Shown here: positions 24,901-36,192 of the stretch, piece after piece
Layout of the letters: every line of letters starts with the position of its first letter
Numbering within the stretch: position 1 is the stretch's first letter
Assembly (NCBI RefSeq): GCF_021730395.1
Contig: NC_069361.1
Coordinates: forward strand, 75,773,001-75,837,000
Direction: 5' to 3'
Origin: Mercenaria mercenaria
Taxonomy: Eukaryota > Mollusca > Bivalvia > Venerida > Veneridae
DNA length: 64,000 nucleotides
Position numbers and translations under genes: made by a program
The notes under the pieces: generated by a model
Seen by the model: the letters and a program-made list of their open reading frames with translations, nothing else
The model's database searches: none
What the model was told of the DNA's origin: nothing

Positions 24901-27742
24901 AACAAGTTTGAATTAGAATAAAAAGTCAATATAAGAAGTTAGTTGACCGGCTGCTTAAAGAAAGTGGCTGCATAATACAAGTTCCTGCTAAGGCAGGTTC
25001 AGCTGTATGCACAGATTCAAAAATGGCTGACTATAAGCCGAGGTGTCACAGGTTCAGTCCCTGACTGAGATGAATGTTCTCCTTGATGATTCGATAGAAG
25101 ACAATCTGTTAAGTCATTTGTCCAACTGACCTGTGTAGGAAAGTTGACACAGTTATTTGCTGAAAACTAGCTTGTTCTGGTATGGTATCTAAGAAAACTG
25201 GTTAGGTTAACTGATTACATAACTGAAATACTGTTTTGAAAGTTATTTGATTTTAGCTCACCAGAGTACAAAGTGCTCAAGGTGAGCTATTGTGCCCGGT
25301 CATTCTCCGTCATTGTGTGACGTCCGTCGTGCGTCAACATTTGCCTTGTTTACACTCTAGAGGCCACATTTGTGACCCAATCTTTATGAAACTTGGTCAG
25401 AATGTTTGTCTTGATGATCTCTAGGTCAAGTTCGAAACTGGGTCATGTGGGGTCAAAAACTAGGTCAGTAGGTCAGATCAAAGGAAAATCTTGTTAACAC
25501 TCTAGTCCACAGTTTAAGTTGGAAACTCATGAGAATTGGTCAGAGTGTTTGTCTTGATGACTTCTATATCAAGTTCGAATCTGGGTCTTGTGGGTCAAAA
25601 ACTAGGTCATCCGGTCAAATCAAAGGAAAAGCTTGTTAACACTCCAGAGGACACAGTTGTAACCAATCTTAATGAAAATTGGTCAGGATGTTTGTATAGA
25701 TGATCTCTAGGTCAGGTTTGAAACTGGGTCTTGTGGGATCAAAAACTAGATCAGTAGGCCAGATCTAAGGAAAATCTTTTTAACACCCAACATGCTCTAG
25801 ATTCCACATTTTAAGTTTGAAACTCATGAGAATTTGTCAGCATGTTTGTCTTGATGACCTAATCTGGGTCATTTGTGGTCAAAAACTAGGTCACACAGTC
25901 AAATCAAAGGAAAAGCTTGTTAACACTTTAGAGGCCACAGTTGTAACCAAGTCTTACGAAACTTAGTCAGAATGTTTGTATAGGTGATCTCTAGGTTAGG
26001 TTTGAAACTGGGTCATTTGGGATCAAAAACTAGGTTAGTAGGCCAAATCAAAGGAAAATCTTGTTAACACTCTAGAGTCCACAGTTTTAAGTTTGAAACT
26101 CATGAGAATTGGTCAGCTTGTTTGTCTTCATGACCTCTAGGTCCAGTTCGAATCTGGGTCATATGGGGTCAGATACTAGGTCACCCAGTCAAATCAAAGA
26201 AAAAACTTGTTAACAATCTTGAGGCCACAGTTGTGATGCAATCTTTTTGAAACTTGGTCAGAATGTTTGTCTTGATGATCTCTAGGTCAGATTGAAACTG
26301 GGTCATATGAAACTAGGTCAGTAGGCCAGATCAACTCTGGTGAGCGATATAGGGCCATCATGGCCCTCTTGCCTCAGAAGTAGCAAAAGACTCACAGTTG
26401 TCAAACCTTGAAATTCTCATGCAAATAGTGCATTTTACCAGTAGTCATGAAGAAAGCATTTAGAATTACTACTGTAATAGTAGAATTTCAATAGACTGCA
26501 TTTATAGCTTTAACAAGTTGGCGCGATCTTAGTATTCATGTCTCAAAAAGGGTATTTTACAGGAGAGTTTGTCTTCTACATCTCTTTTTTCACAATTTTT
26601 TGGGAAACTTGATTCATTTTAACACAGTGTACTTTGATTGAAAAAGTACCTTGAAAAAAATATATACTGGTATGTCAGATTTTTAGCTTGACTATTCATA
26701 GAATAGTAGAGCTATTGGACTCGCCCATGCGTCGGCATCCACGTCCGCATCCCGATTTGGTTAAGTTTTTGTATGTAAGCTGGTATCTCAGCAACAACTT
26801 ATGGGAATGGATTGAAACTTCACACACTTATTCACTGTGATAAAATGACTTACATTGCACAGGTTCCATAACTCTATTTTGCTTTTTTACAAAATTATGC
26901 CCCTTTTTTTGACTTAGAAATTTTTGGTTAAGGTTTTGTATGTAAGCTGGTATCTCAGTAACCACTTGTGGGAATGGATGGAAACTTCACACACTTATTT
27001 ACTGTGATAAACTGACTTACATTGCACAGGTTCCATAACTCTATTTTGCTTTTTTACAAAATAATGCCCCTTTTTCGACTTCGAAGTTTTTGGTTAAGGT
27101 TTTGTATATAAGCTGGTATCTCAGTACTCACTAATGGGAATGGATAATTGGATTGAAACTTCACACACTTGTTCACTGTCATGATCTGACATGCACAAAG
27201 CAGGTCCCATAACTCTATTTTGCTTTTTTACAAAATTATGCCCCTTTTTCAATATAGAAATTTTTGGTTAAGTTTTTGTATGTAAGCTGGTATCTCAGTA
27301 TCCACTAATGGGAAAGGATTGAAACTTCACACACTTGTTCACTGTCATGATATGACATGCAGTGCAAAGGGTCAATAACTCAAGTTCGCATTTTACAAAT
27401 TATGCCCCTTTTTCGACTTAGGAATTTTTGGTTAAATTCTTTTATGTAAGCTGGTATCTCAGTACCCACTAATGGGAATGGATTGAAACTTCACACACTT
27501 GTCCACTGTCATGAGCTGATAAGCACTATGCAGGTTCCATAACCCTATTTTGCTATTTTACTAAATTATGCCCCTTTTTCGACTTTCGTATTCATTCCAT
27601 CGACAAGGTTGTTGAATAGTCGAGCGTTGCTGTCCTCCGACAGCTCTTGTTTATATTTATACTACTAAAGAGTTATCAAATTTATGTTTCCAGATACTCA
27701 ATAGAAAGGATGCCAGATGCTTATGGGGCACCTAAAACATGA
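18933..27742 (+). CDS. FCF1: FCF1 (UTP24), rRNA-processing PIN endonuclease, exons 2-8
   Basis: FCF1/UTP24 is the nucleolar SSU-processome PIN nuclease implicated in cleavages that free 18S rRNA. Exons: 18933-19000 ([17 protein letters not shown]), 20463-20549 (Lys-rich, [10 protein letters not shown]), 21996-22144 ([20 protein letters not shown]), 23048-23120 ([20 protein letters not shown]), 23710-23797 ([20 protein letters not shown]), 24569-24663 ([24 protein letters not shown]), 27694-27742 ([12 protein letters not shown], stop). All borders are AG/GT and phases agree; 202 residues are visible against about 198 for the human protein. PIN acidic residues are in place: VDTNF, the E of AELEK, YADD, CDKD. 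Exon 1, expected to encode only the first residues (Met-Gly), was not found. The gene is transcribed divergently from gephyrin. Its last intron (3.0 kb) holds two tandem-core elements. Confidence 0.96.
19217..20180 (+). repeat. Repeat-rich FCF1 intron 2 with a hairpin-starting element
   Basis: It starts with the hairpin-like CCTCGCCGAAGGCGGAG and TATAGTTTTGGCGTAGTCC, a repeat head I associate with molluscan dispersed elements. About 120 bp units containing AATATTTATCAACATG recur near 19690, 19820 and 20050, separated by C-rich simple sequence (19737-20020). The element's far end is unclear. Confidence 0.5.
21183..21828. mobile_element. TIR DNA element in FCF1 intron 3
   Basis: The left terminus TTAGGTAGCAGGGTACACTT and following AAATTTTGG are mirrored by the right end (CCAAAATTCGAAGTGTACCC, then TGCTACCTTAG). 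The element is about 645 bp, has no transposase, and lies wholly in the intron between FCF1 exons 3 and 4. Confidence 0.75.
22197..22465 (+). mobile_element. tRNA-headed SINE, second copy
   Basis: Same block order as 281-545: CCTGCTTAGGTC head, B-box-like GAGTTTGAACCC, TACTGGTACAGAATCCAGGA, and TAATGTACTGTTGAAATAC near the end. It begins about 50 bp after the FCF1 exon 4 donor, in the sense orientation. Confidence 0.7.
24829..25014. mobile_element. Short TIR element in FCF1 intron 7
   Basis: The left end CAGTCAAACCTGTATTAAG is matched in inverse by AAGGCAGGTTCAGCTGTA at the right, about 185 bp apart. A related fragment (AGACTGGTTTCTTGAG, GAAGCAGGTTCAACAGTAT) is at 32245-32325 in a Rab intron. 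Confidence 0.55.
25020..25250 (+). mobile_element. tRNA-headed SINE, third copy, diverged
   Basis: It has CACAGGTTCAGTCCCTGA (B-box-like), GAATGTTCTCCTTGATGATT, CTGGTATGGTATCTAAGAAA and ACTGAAATACTGTTTTGAAA, in the same order as the copies at 281 and 22197. Confidence 0.6.
25255..26371 (+). mobile_element. Hairpin-ended tandem-core element, seven ~144 bp units
   Basis: It starts AGCTCACCAGAG and ends CTCTGGTGAGCGATATAGGG with the hairpin GGGCCATCATGGCCC and TCTTG, so start and subterminal end are inverted copies. The core is seven direct units of about 144 bp, each with TTGTTAACACT and AAACTAGGTCA. The plan fits Helitron-related elements with subterminal inverted repeats and a 3' hairpin (inference). 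It lies in FCF1 intron 7. Confidence 0.7.
26686..27650 (+). mobile_element. Hairpin-ended tandem-core element, five ~167 bp units
   Basis: The start AGCTTGACTATTCATAGAAT is an inverted pair. Five units marked by AAGCTGGTATCTCAG occur at about 26777, 26943, 27110, 27283 and 27448. The end is AATAGTCGAGCGTTGC with the hairpin GCTGTCCTCCGACAGC and TCTTG. It ends about 45 bp before the acceptor of FCF1's last exon. Confidence 0.7.
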
Positions 27743-27785
27743 TGATAAAGAAAAAGTCTGTATTTACTGTATGAATAGTTATGTA

Positions 27786-27791
27786 AATAAA
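27786..27791 (+). promoter_or_regulatory. FCF1 polyadenylation signal
   Basis: AATAAA lies 44 bases after the FCF1 stop codon, followed about 20 bases later by a GT-rich stretch (GTGTTTGTATTTTGT). This fits a short 3' UTR. Confidence 0.7.
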
Positions 27792-28144
27792 ATATGTCAC
27801 ATTGTTCTCAGCATTTAGTGTTTGTATTTTGTATTTTCAACATCTTGATAGACACCGGTAGAATTTTCGTGAAGTCTTGTTTAATTTCATCAAATTTTAT
27901 AATCTTACTAAAAAAATATTCGATTTAATTTGCCAAATAGATGTAATGTACTACTTAACTGGCTCACAGGTTGTGCTGTTGTTCAAAAGTAGCATTAAAC
28001 CTTACACATGGAAACATAAGTAGCTGTACTACTACTGAAACTGCACACACTTTTTCACTGTGATGTTAAGATGTGTTTTACACAGGTACCATAACTCTGT
28101 TGCTATTTCACAAAGCTATGCCTCATTTTGACTTAGCTATTTTT

Positions 28145-29642
28145 AGCTCGACTATTCAAAGAATAGTCTAGCTATTCTACTCACTCTGGCGTCGGCGTCT
28201 CACCTTGGTTAAGTTTTTGCATGCAAGTACATACAGCTATCATTTAAAGGCATATAGCTTTGAAACTTATTTATTCTTTTTCTAGGTCAATTACCAACCT
28301 CACTGGGTCAAGTTCCATAACTCTAACATGTATTTTGAGCAAATTATGCCCCCTTTTGGACTTAGAAAATTCTGGTTAAAGTTTTACATGCAAGTTACTA
28401 CATGTATCTCCAAAACTAATGCAGATATTGAATTGAAACTTAACATGTGTCTTCGGGGTTATAAAACTAGTTGATAGCACCAAGTCCCATAACTCTGACC
28501 TTCATTTTGGCCAAATTATGCCCCCTTTTGGACTTGGAAAATTCTGGTTAAAGTTTTGCGTGCAAGTACATACAGCTATTACTAAAAGGCATATAGATTT
28601 GCAACTTATTTTTTCTTTTTCTAGATCAATTACCTACCTCACTGGGTCAAGTCCCATAACTCTGACATGTATTTTGGGCAAATTATGCCCCCTTTTGGAC
28701 TTAGAAAATTCTGGTTAAAGTTTTGCGTGCAAGTACATACAGCTATTACTAAAGATATAGATTTGAATTATTATTCTTTCTGATCAATACTACTCCTGTC
28801 AGTCCATAACTTGCATGTATTGGATTATGCCCTTTTGACTTAAAATTCGTTAAGTTGGTCAGTATACGTATACTAAAAAGCATATAGATTGAACTTTTTA
28901 TTCTTTTTCTAGATCAATTACTTACCTCACTGGGTCAAGTCCCATAACTCTGACATGTATTTTGGGCAAATTATGCCCCCTTTTGGACTTAGAAAATCCT
29001 GGTTAGTTTTACATGCAAGTAACTATCTCCAAAACTACTATAGATATTAAATTGAAACTTCACATGTGTCTTCGGGGGTTATAATACTAGTTGATAGCAC
29101 CAAGTCCCATAACTCTGACATGTATTTTTGGCAAATTATGCCCCCTTTGGACTTAGAAAAATCTGGTTAAAGTTTTGCGTGCAAGTACATACAGCTCATA
29201 CCAAAGGCAATATGACTTGAAACTTATTTATTTTTTTCTAGGTCAATTACCAACCTCACTGGTCAAGTTCAAACCTTAACATTTTTATACCTTATTATGC
29301 CCCTTTGGACTTAGAAATTCTGGTTAAAGTTCATGCAAGTTACTTCCCAAAACAATGTATTGATTGAATCTTAACATTCTCGGTTTATAAAACTAGTTGA
29401 TACATCAATTTCCCATATTCTGATATGTTTTTGTCAAATATCCTTCGAATTAAACATCTTGATATTTACATTTGGGTAGCTCTTGTTTTATTGGATCTGT
29501 TATCTCATTTTGATTGAGCGTCATAAGAGGGGAGAATCCTATGATTCAAAACTGATGTGATGTTCAATCTTGTTTATGTCTGTATTTTTTTATGAAAAAG
29601 CCTTTGAACAGCTGACCGTTGATGTCCTCCGATAGCTCTTAT
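28145..29642 (+). mobile_element. Hairpin-ended tandem-core element, long and partly corrupted
   Basis: Same left terminus as 26686 (AGCTCGACTATTC with its inverted copy) and a related right end (TGTCCTCCGATAGCTCTTATT). About eight units near 165 bp carry CCATAACTCTGACATGTATT and AATTATGCCCCCTTTTGG. Two stretches (28745-28870 and 29220-29460) have lost many single and few-base pieces relative to neighbouring units. It lies between FCF1 and the Rab gene. Confidence 0.65.
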
Positions 29643-30009
29643 TAAGCCATTTAAACATGTTCATACCTAATCTTTGAAGTGTGGGTCTATATTGAGGTAA
29701 AAACATTTTATGACATTGGTATGCTCTCGAGATACTGTTAGATCTCTCTCGCTGTCTGTGACATCCAGACAACTCCCTGGGGAAATACAGCTTTGATTAA
29801 ACAATCTAGAAATGGCCTGTTTTCGCACTGATATACTGTCCGTACCTGAAAATTTCCTTGGTAAGTTCACAATATATATATGATAAAATCAATTCTCTAG
29901 GGAAGTGAAGGAAATTTTTCAATTTCTTCAGTTGAATGGAGACAAAAACATTGCAACAATGGAACTACAATTGGTCCACTGACAGAAAATCGTGTCTTTT
30001 AAGAATAAC

Positions 30010-30015
30010 TTTATT
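30010..30015 (-). promoter_or_regulatory. Possible polyadenylation signal of the Rab gene
   Basis: A minus-strand AATAAA lies about 1.3 kb past the Rab stop codon. Nearer canonical signals may exist, so this only tentatively marks the transcript end. Confidence 0.3.
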
Positions 30016-30549
30016 TACAACTTTATATCACAGATAACATATTGACAAAAAACGTTAAAATGTATTGTCTACAAAAATATGTTATAAATATCAACAAACG
30101 TTAACAAAAGATATTGCACAGATCAATGAAAAAATAATAGGCAGAAAATATAGAAAGTCATAATTATATTACCGATCATGTCTGATCATTTATTAGTCTA
30201 AAATTATCTTACTGAGTTAAAGGTGTATGTACTCTACATAATGGCACAAAATAACATGCGGGGACTATGTTGTTCACCAGATTCTGGAAAATCACAACCA
30301 TCTGAACTTTGAAACGTGCATCCAAGTCGTAGATGAAGATAAAAACAAAATTGATTTTAAATAGCACTATGAACCCCTTTCTGCTAGTTGACGGAGTTTT
30401 TCGCCATCTTTCACCATTAATATAGCGAGCGTAAATACATCACAATGCTGCTGAGGTTGCAAAAGTATTTTGATATCACTTATGTGAACATAAACGTTTC
30501 AGTAAAATCATCTTGTATCTTATCAATCAGTTCAGCCTCGTATTGTGTG

Positions 30550-30977
30550 TACAGGTAATTATTCTGCGTGCTTTTTCAAGTTTTAAAAGCGTCTTTCAAA
30601 CGTTTATTCTAAAACCGTCATTACACACAGTGGGTGATAATTTATTTTTTGCACATCACAATTCTGGCTTGAACTTGGATTTGGTTACGGGAGGTCATTG
30701 TACTAGATCACAGTCGCACGGTACTTTTGTCGCTTGAACTATTAAACACTTTTTCGACGATACACTACTTTGCATTCAGTTTAGAGACCACATGGTTTTA
30801 GACGCGTAACATACAGAACGCTTGACCAGGTACAAATACCTTGAGACGATCTGACAATATTAGTCTGTATGCTTTCTCAAGTTTTAAAAGCGTCGTGTAG
30901 ACATTTGTTTTAAAACTGTCATTACATACAGAGGATGATATTTTATTTTCGCACATCACATTTATGGCTTGTCTGGA
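30550..30977. repeat. Direct repeat pair downstream of the Rab gene
   Basis: About 30555-30670 and 30862-30977 align along their length: GCTTTTTCAAGTTTTAAAAG and GCTTTCTCAAGTTTTAAAAG, a shared CGTCATTACA-like block, then GCACATCACA. Offset is about 308 bp. Confidence 0.7.
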
Positions 30978-30979
30978 AG

Positions 30980-31130
30980 GTCGTTGGCTATTCCCTGGGG
31001 CCCGCCACTGACGAAATAATTCTCGGAAGGGCACAATGGGTCTTCATCCACATTAAAAAGCTGGAAAGTCGCCATACGACCTATCATTGTGTCAGTGTGA
31101 CGTTAAAGTCCACGAAAAAAAGAACTTCGA
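30980..31130 (+). mobile_element. Probable SINE tail
   Basis: AAAAAGCTGGAAAGTCGCCA, then ACGACCTATCATTGTGTCAG and GTGACGTTAAAGTCCACG and an A-rich tail. This closely resembles, from memory, the 3' end of tRNA-derived SINEs common in bivalve genomes. The head is weak. Confidence 0.5.
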
Positions 31131-31339
31131 TTTGGCATTTTTCGTACTCTGGTTAGAAATCACAGCACATATTCGACCGAGTACATACCAGTCCCCTATC
31201 CAGTCATTCTCTTTGTATTGTTCCTTTGCGGCCTTTAAAGTATCTCTCTGTCATCCTTAAATCTACTGTAATTTCACATTCTTTGATGAACCGGACAACA
31301 AATGAAATATATCGCCAGACATACACTCGTACAACATAC

Positions 31340-34300
31340 TCAACAAACACACATGTTGCCAAGCGACCATGACTTCCCGGTCACATGCCGTCCTTCCGTG
31401 ATTTTGATTGGTTTAGGAGGATTTTTGAAAGCACCAGTGTCAAAGACTTTCTTCATTTCAGCAGTCATTGTCATGAAAGCCTGTTCAACGTTAGCGGCAG
31501 TTTTTGCACTTGTTTCCAAGTATGGAATGCCCATTTGGCCAGCAAATTCCTGTTTATAAAAGAAATAAACAAAATAAGCAAACTTGCCGTAGTTGAGCAA
31601 GAAAATATTTAACATCTACTTAAATCGAAATTGGTTTGAAGAAATGTGTCTGTTGTATTTTAAGATCAGCACTAACCAAGTCCATCATGAGTCAGTTGCT
31701 TTTTTTTCAAATAAAAGTATTTTAATTGCCTTTACTGAAAAATATTTCATTGTAGCCAGGTTATACATAGGTTTCTTTATGACCATACACGGTGTATCTG
31801 TAAAACATACCTGAGCCATTTCATAGGTAACCACCCGTTTGGCCTTCATGTCTGACTTGTTGCCGACGAGCAGTTTCGCCACATGATGTCCGCCATATTT
31901 ATCAATTTCTTTAAACCAGCCTCGCAGATTTTGAAAAGATTCCTGTCAATATAATTCAATACCTGTATAAAATGTTGGCAAATGACAAAGCTCATGCAAA
32001 GATATTCGCATATCAAAGACAAATGCGGACTTAATTGTACAGCTCTTTGATATTTTAAGTGAAGAAGTTCTCGCTTGTTTATGGGGACAACAGAGATTGA
32101 ACTATTTTAAAATTTAGAACATCAGCTGTCGAAAATAGTGCTTTGAACACGAATGAAATGTTTGCAAAACTGTCCAGAGTTACAAGGGAGCAACACAATT
32201 TGGTTTTTTTTAAGCACGTTGCTACAGTACTACAGACACGTTTATAACATAACAGTCAGTTTTGGAAGTTAATAGACTGGTTTCTTGAGACAAGTAGCCG
32301 CTGAAGCAGGTTCAACAGTATATTTATAAAAGCTTACCATGTCGGATAAATCAAAGACAAGAATAACACCATGCGCTCCTCGGTAAAATGTAGAAGTTAT
32401 TGTCTTAAATCGTTCTTGACCCGCCGTATCCCACTGAAATCAAGCAACAGTGAAATTTTATTTAGTATTGTGAATACATTCACGTGCACTTCGTATAAGT
32501 CCGTACTAAATTACCGAGAATCTCGAGTTATCTGACTTCTCAAATGTAAATCCGCTGCCTTTTAATTGTCATTTATCATCAATTGACATTCTATTTAATG
32601 AAAAAAATATATATATAGAATAATTACCATATTCAATTTAATAACTTTCCCGTCCATCTCGACAGTCCTGATTTTCTGAAAAAAGAAGTTAAAACAATTT
32701 CATTAAAGTTTGTATAAATGTCCCAAATAACAGTCACAAAATAGCATTAAATTAAATACGATTTAAGCATATAAGTATTCATATTACAATTTAAATGTAC
32801 ATTTACAAGACTTTCTTCAACAGCAAACTGGTCTAGAGTATTTTACTTATTCTTCCATGTCAATCAATTCGGCTATGCTTTTCCGGATAATGAAGAATAC
32901 CTATTATTACTTACAAAGTCTACTCCAATCGTGCTGATGTAGCATTCCGAAAATTCGTTGTCCTGAAATAATTATAAGATATAGACGTTAATTATAATCT
33001 TCGATTCTTTTTTGTCGCCGGAACATTAAGTGGACGCGATACATCATAGTACGGCAGAGCATTAGTGCCAAGTGTATGTTATTTATTAACTCTATACTAA
33101 CTCGAAATTTAGTTAATAAATAAAACAAAACGCACATGGCACTAATACTCCTCCGTATCACAGTATAAGTGGTTGTCGTGGAAATGGTTGCCGTAACATG
33201 AAAATGATATAAATGACGAAAATATGAAAATAACTTATTTATATTGTCTTAAGGGAAGACTCAAAATATTTAATGATCAGGGGTTTCTGGAACATGAAAT
33301 AGACATAAAAGAATGAGTGACTAATCCCTACTCGCCCTGAAGTACTTGGATGTGAAACGTTTCGAGGTCTTCCCCGTCATTGAAATAAGCCCGTGTCTTA
33401 AATTTCCCAGTTGTAATCTAATTATTAGGTAAACTTAAAATTTCACCAGAACTTTTATTTCAAAACATGTAAAAAGATGCATCTAGTCGATGTTAGCGAA
33501 TTTAATGTCCGTATAGGACGGTACATATACTTACAGCATAACGCAATAATAGGCAGGATTTACCAACGCCGGCATCTCCAATTATAAGCATTTTGAACAA
33601 CAAGTCACTGAAACAAAAATATAAATCGATTAAAATTTGTTTCGACTATCGTTTAATACGTTTTTGCAACTTTTCACCATAATCACAGAAACCGGAAGTG
33701 CTTCGCGCCGCTCTTCTAAATACAGTCGGACGGACCGTGTTCTTGAATTTTATCAATGTTTAATGCACTTGTGGTCCATTTGTCTACATTACTATAAAAC
33801 GTTTATATGTTATATTTCGTCATGTCAGCGCAGTAACTCAATAAGTGCTTATATAATATATATACACTTATTGAGTTATTGCACTGACATGACGATTTGT
33901 ACAAATAAACAACACGTTACATCAAAAAGAGGATGGAATGAACTATATTAAAACAGTACATGTTCTGTATTTAAGCCTTTAGTTGTGTATACCTGTAAAC
34001 AAGTGAGTCAGTAAGTTCTGTTTAAGCAGTTATTTACATATATATATATAAAACACTGTTGTCTGTGGAACACGTAGAAAAACAAAAGCGTTAGTCACGC
34101 AATAAAGTGATGTGATCTGGAGACATTCCCTTTCATTGAACTGTCTCTCTAAAATCAACCAAATATCCAGATCCTTCAAAAATTTTCATTTGTGATTCTT
34201 TTATGTTGTTTTTTTTTTTTTTTTTTTTTTTCGGTCATGGCACCTATTTTTGTTTATTTTGCGTAATTGAATATACTAATAGTAAATCCCATAAAGATTC

Positions 34301-34401
34301 AAGACTTAAATATATATATATATGTCATGTCGCACGATTGTTTAAAGTTAATATACTCACTTGTCCAGTAGACTTGTATCATATTGATGTGTAGCCGTCA
34401 T
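31340..34401 (-). CDS. Rab1-like small GTPase, complete in seven exons
   Basis: Exons on the minus strand: 34401-34361 (ATG), 33607-33535, 32962-32915, 32675-32628, 32433-32338, 31942-31811, 31549-31340 (stop). All phases agree and give 215 residues. GTPase motifs: GDAGVGKS (24-31), switch I ISTIGVDF with T49, WDTAGQERF (from 71), NKSD (130-133), ETSAK (158-162). The last three residues are CVC, a C-X-C site for double geranylgeranylation, so it should cycle on a membrane. The Rab signature [19 protein letters not shown] and VEQAFMTM are Rab1/Ypt1-like, which suggests ER-Golgi traffic. It is diverged elsewhere: a longer N-terminus ([14 protein letters not shown]) and an unusual hypervariable tail ([12 protein letters not shown]). 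It could be a lineage-specific Rab1/Rab35-type paralogue. Confidence 0.93.
33044..33172. mobile_element. Palindromic MITE in Rab intron 2
   Basis: Inverted arms GTACGGCAGAGCATTAGTGC and TATTTATTAACT at the left are mirrored by AGTTAATAAATA and GGCACTAATACTCCTCCGTA at the right. About 130 bp, between Rab exons 3 and 2. Confidence 0.7.
33817..33895. repeat. Near-perfect 79 bp hairpin in Rab intron 1
   Basis: TCGTCATGTCAG and AACTCAATAAGTG at the left are mirrored by CACTTATTGAGTT and CTGACATGACGA at the right, around an AT-rich loop. Arms are about 31 bp with one or two mismatches. A tiny MITE is the likely origin. Confidence 0.75.
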
Positions 34402-36190
34402 TATTATCAGTTATGTTCAATAATTAATATCCAGTGTCAAGTTTAACAATATGAAATGTTTAACGCGACTTTTATATTTAAGCAATTTCACAACAGTACG
34501 TAGTTTTCAGCTATAGAAATAGACCAATCGCGTATCACGATTGATACCGTATAATGTAAACATACTGAAACGTGAGTTGAAGCGACGTGGTCTGTTTTGA
34601 CTTGGGTTATGATTCAATTTCCAAAAATAGACACTACCCTATATTAATGATTCACTGGATTATCCATGAATATATTTAGTAAAATATATTTACTAAAAAA
34701 ATAGTATACAGTCTACTCGTCACGTAGTATAGATGGAATACAATAATCTGAGTTTATTCCTTTATGTTATATTTTAAAAAAATAATGGTTGCACGTTTAT
34801 GATAAACATTTTACCAATTGTAGTGTATGACCTTTTTCATTATTATGATACTGACGGATATTGTTTGTCATCAAGTTTTTCTACACTCTATAACTGACAA
34901 ACGAAAACAGCATATAAGAATACCGTATATTACTAGAAATTTTTGCCGAGAAAATTGTAATGTTTAGTTTTCCTCGAAACAAATAATAAACGGATATGAA
35001 TTACATTATATACCTATCACTCTGTATGTATATAAATTTTGAAACGGTTGTGACAAAACTGTAACAAATATAAAATATATATATATATGAGGTATTCCGA
35101 ATCACCTTATTTTTTTCGGATCTATTCGAATCGAAGTATTTGTTTGCATGAACATAAATACTACATGTAGTAAAAACAGAGATAGGCTAAACGAAAGTAT
35201 ATAAAATGTGAACAGGGCAAATACAGTTACACTTAGTGACAAAACATGAAGAAAGAAAAGATGTAGACGGAAAACAAAAATGTTAAGACCCGTTATCATG
35301 GTCATACGAGTTCTTGACAGCCAAGTGGATAAAAAGAGAATAATACAAAAGCAGTGCAACTAGGTACAATTTAGTGCGAAATAATCGAAAGAACATTATC
35401 ATAGATAATAATGAATACATTTTTTTAAAAGTGTATAAAACTAAGAATTTTTATGGAACCTACAATATGTAACTCATGAATAGGAAGAATGAATAGTGTA
35501 CACAAATGCAATGTAAGTGTGGATGATATTGTAGATGATGGTGGTCAGATAAAATGGAATGCACCAACTGGAAAATATGGAAACGAACAAACAGAAACAG
35601 CCCCCCCCCCCCCCCCCCCACCCCCCCAATTCATGAGGCTATCGTAACCATTTTGCCGGATACCAGTGCGCATAACGTTGCATGGTACGCACAGACTGGC
35701 TTCATATAGAGGTTAAAACCATTTATTACAAACTGAAAATAATAAATATCCTGCCCAGAGGGTTGAAACATCCAACTGTAAGCACGCGTCTCCAGTGTGG
35801 TGCGGTATATAAGATTGAGTGAAAAATGTTAAAGACAACATGTAAATTATGTTTTATGAGGGAACCAGAATGCTGATATCTTATTGTCGCACGACGGTAC
35901 ATGTTTTGCATTTTTGAAAATGTGAAAAGAAATTAAAATTCAAGATTTGGTGATTTTTTCCCATAGACATTCAAACATTGTAAAATGACGTGGAGACCAT
36001 TCTGATATGGCGGCGTCCATACAAAAGTCTTTTGAGGGTTTGCTCGCAGTTAGTCATACATATAATTACATAAGTCCATAAATTGTAGTCATACCAGGAA
36101 GTTTAATTTTGTAAATCTGAATGTATGTGTTGTTCATGCTCTACTGTTTTTGCTGCATTGATACTCGGTAATGATCCCTTTCTCGACCAA
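34402..36190. other. Upstream of the Rab gene, no gene seen
   Basis: AT-rich sequence with no exon-like block. It contains a (TA)n run near 35080, a poly-C run (35599-35627) and a few short AT palindromes. The Rab promoter and 5' UTR should begin just above 34401, but no clear core-promoter motif stands out. Confidence 0.5.
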
Positions 36191-36192
36191 GT

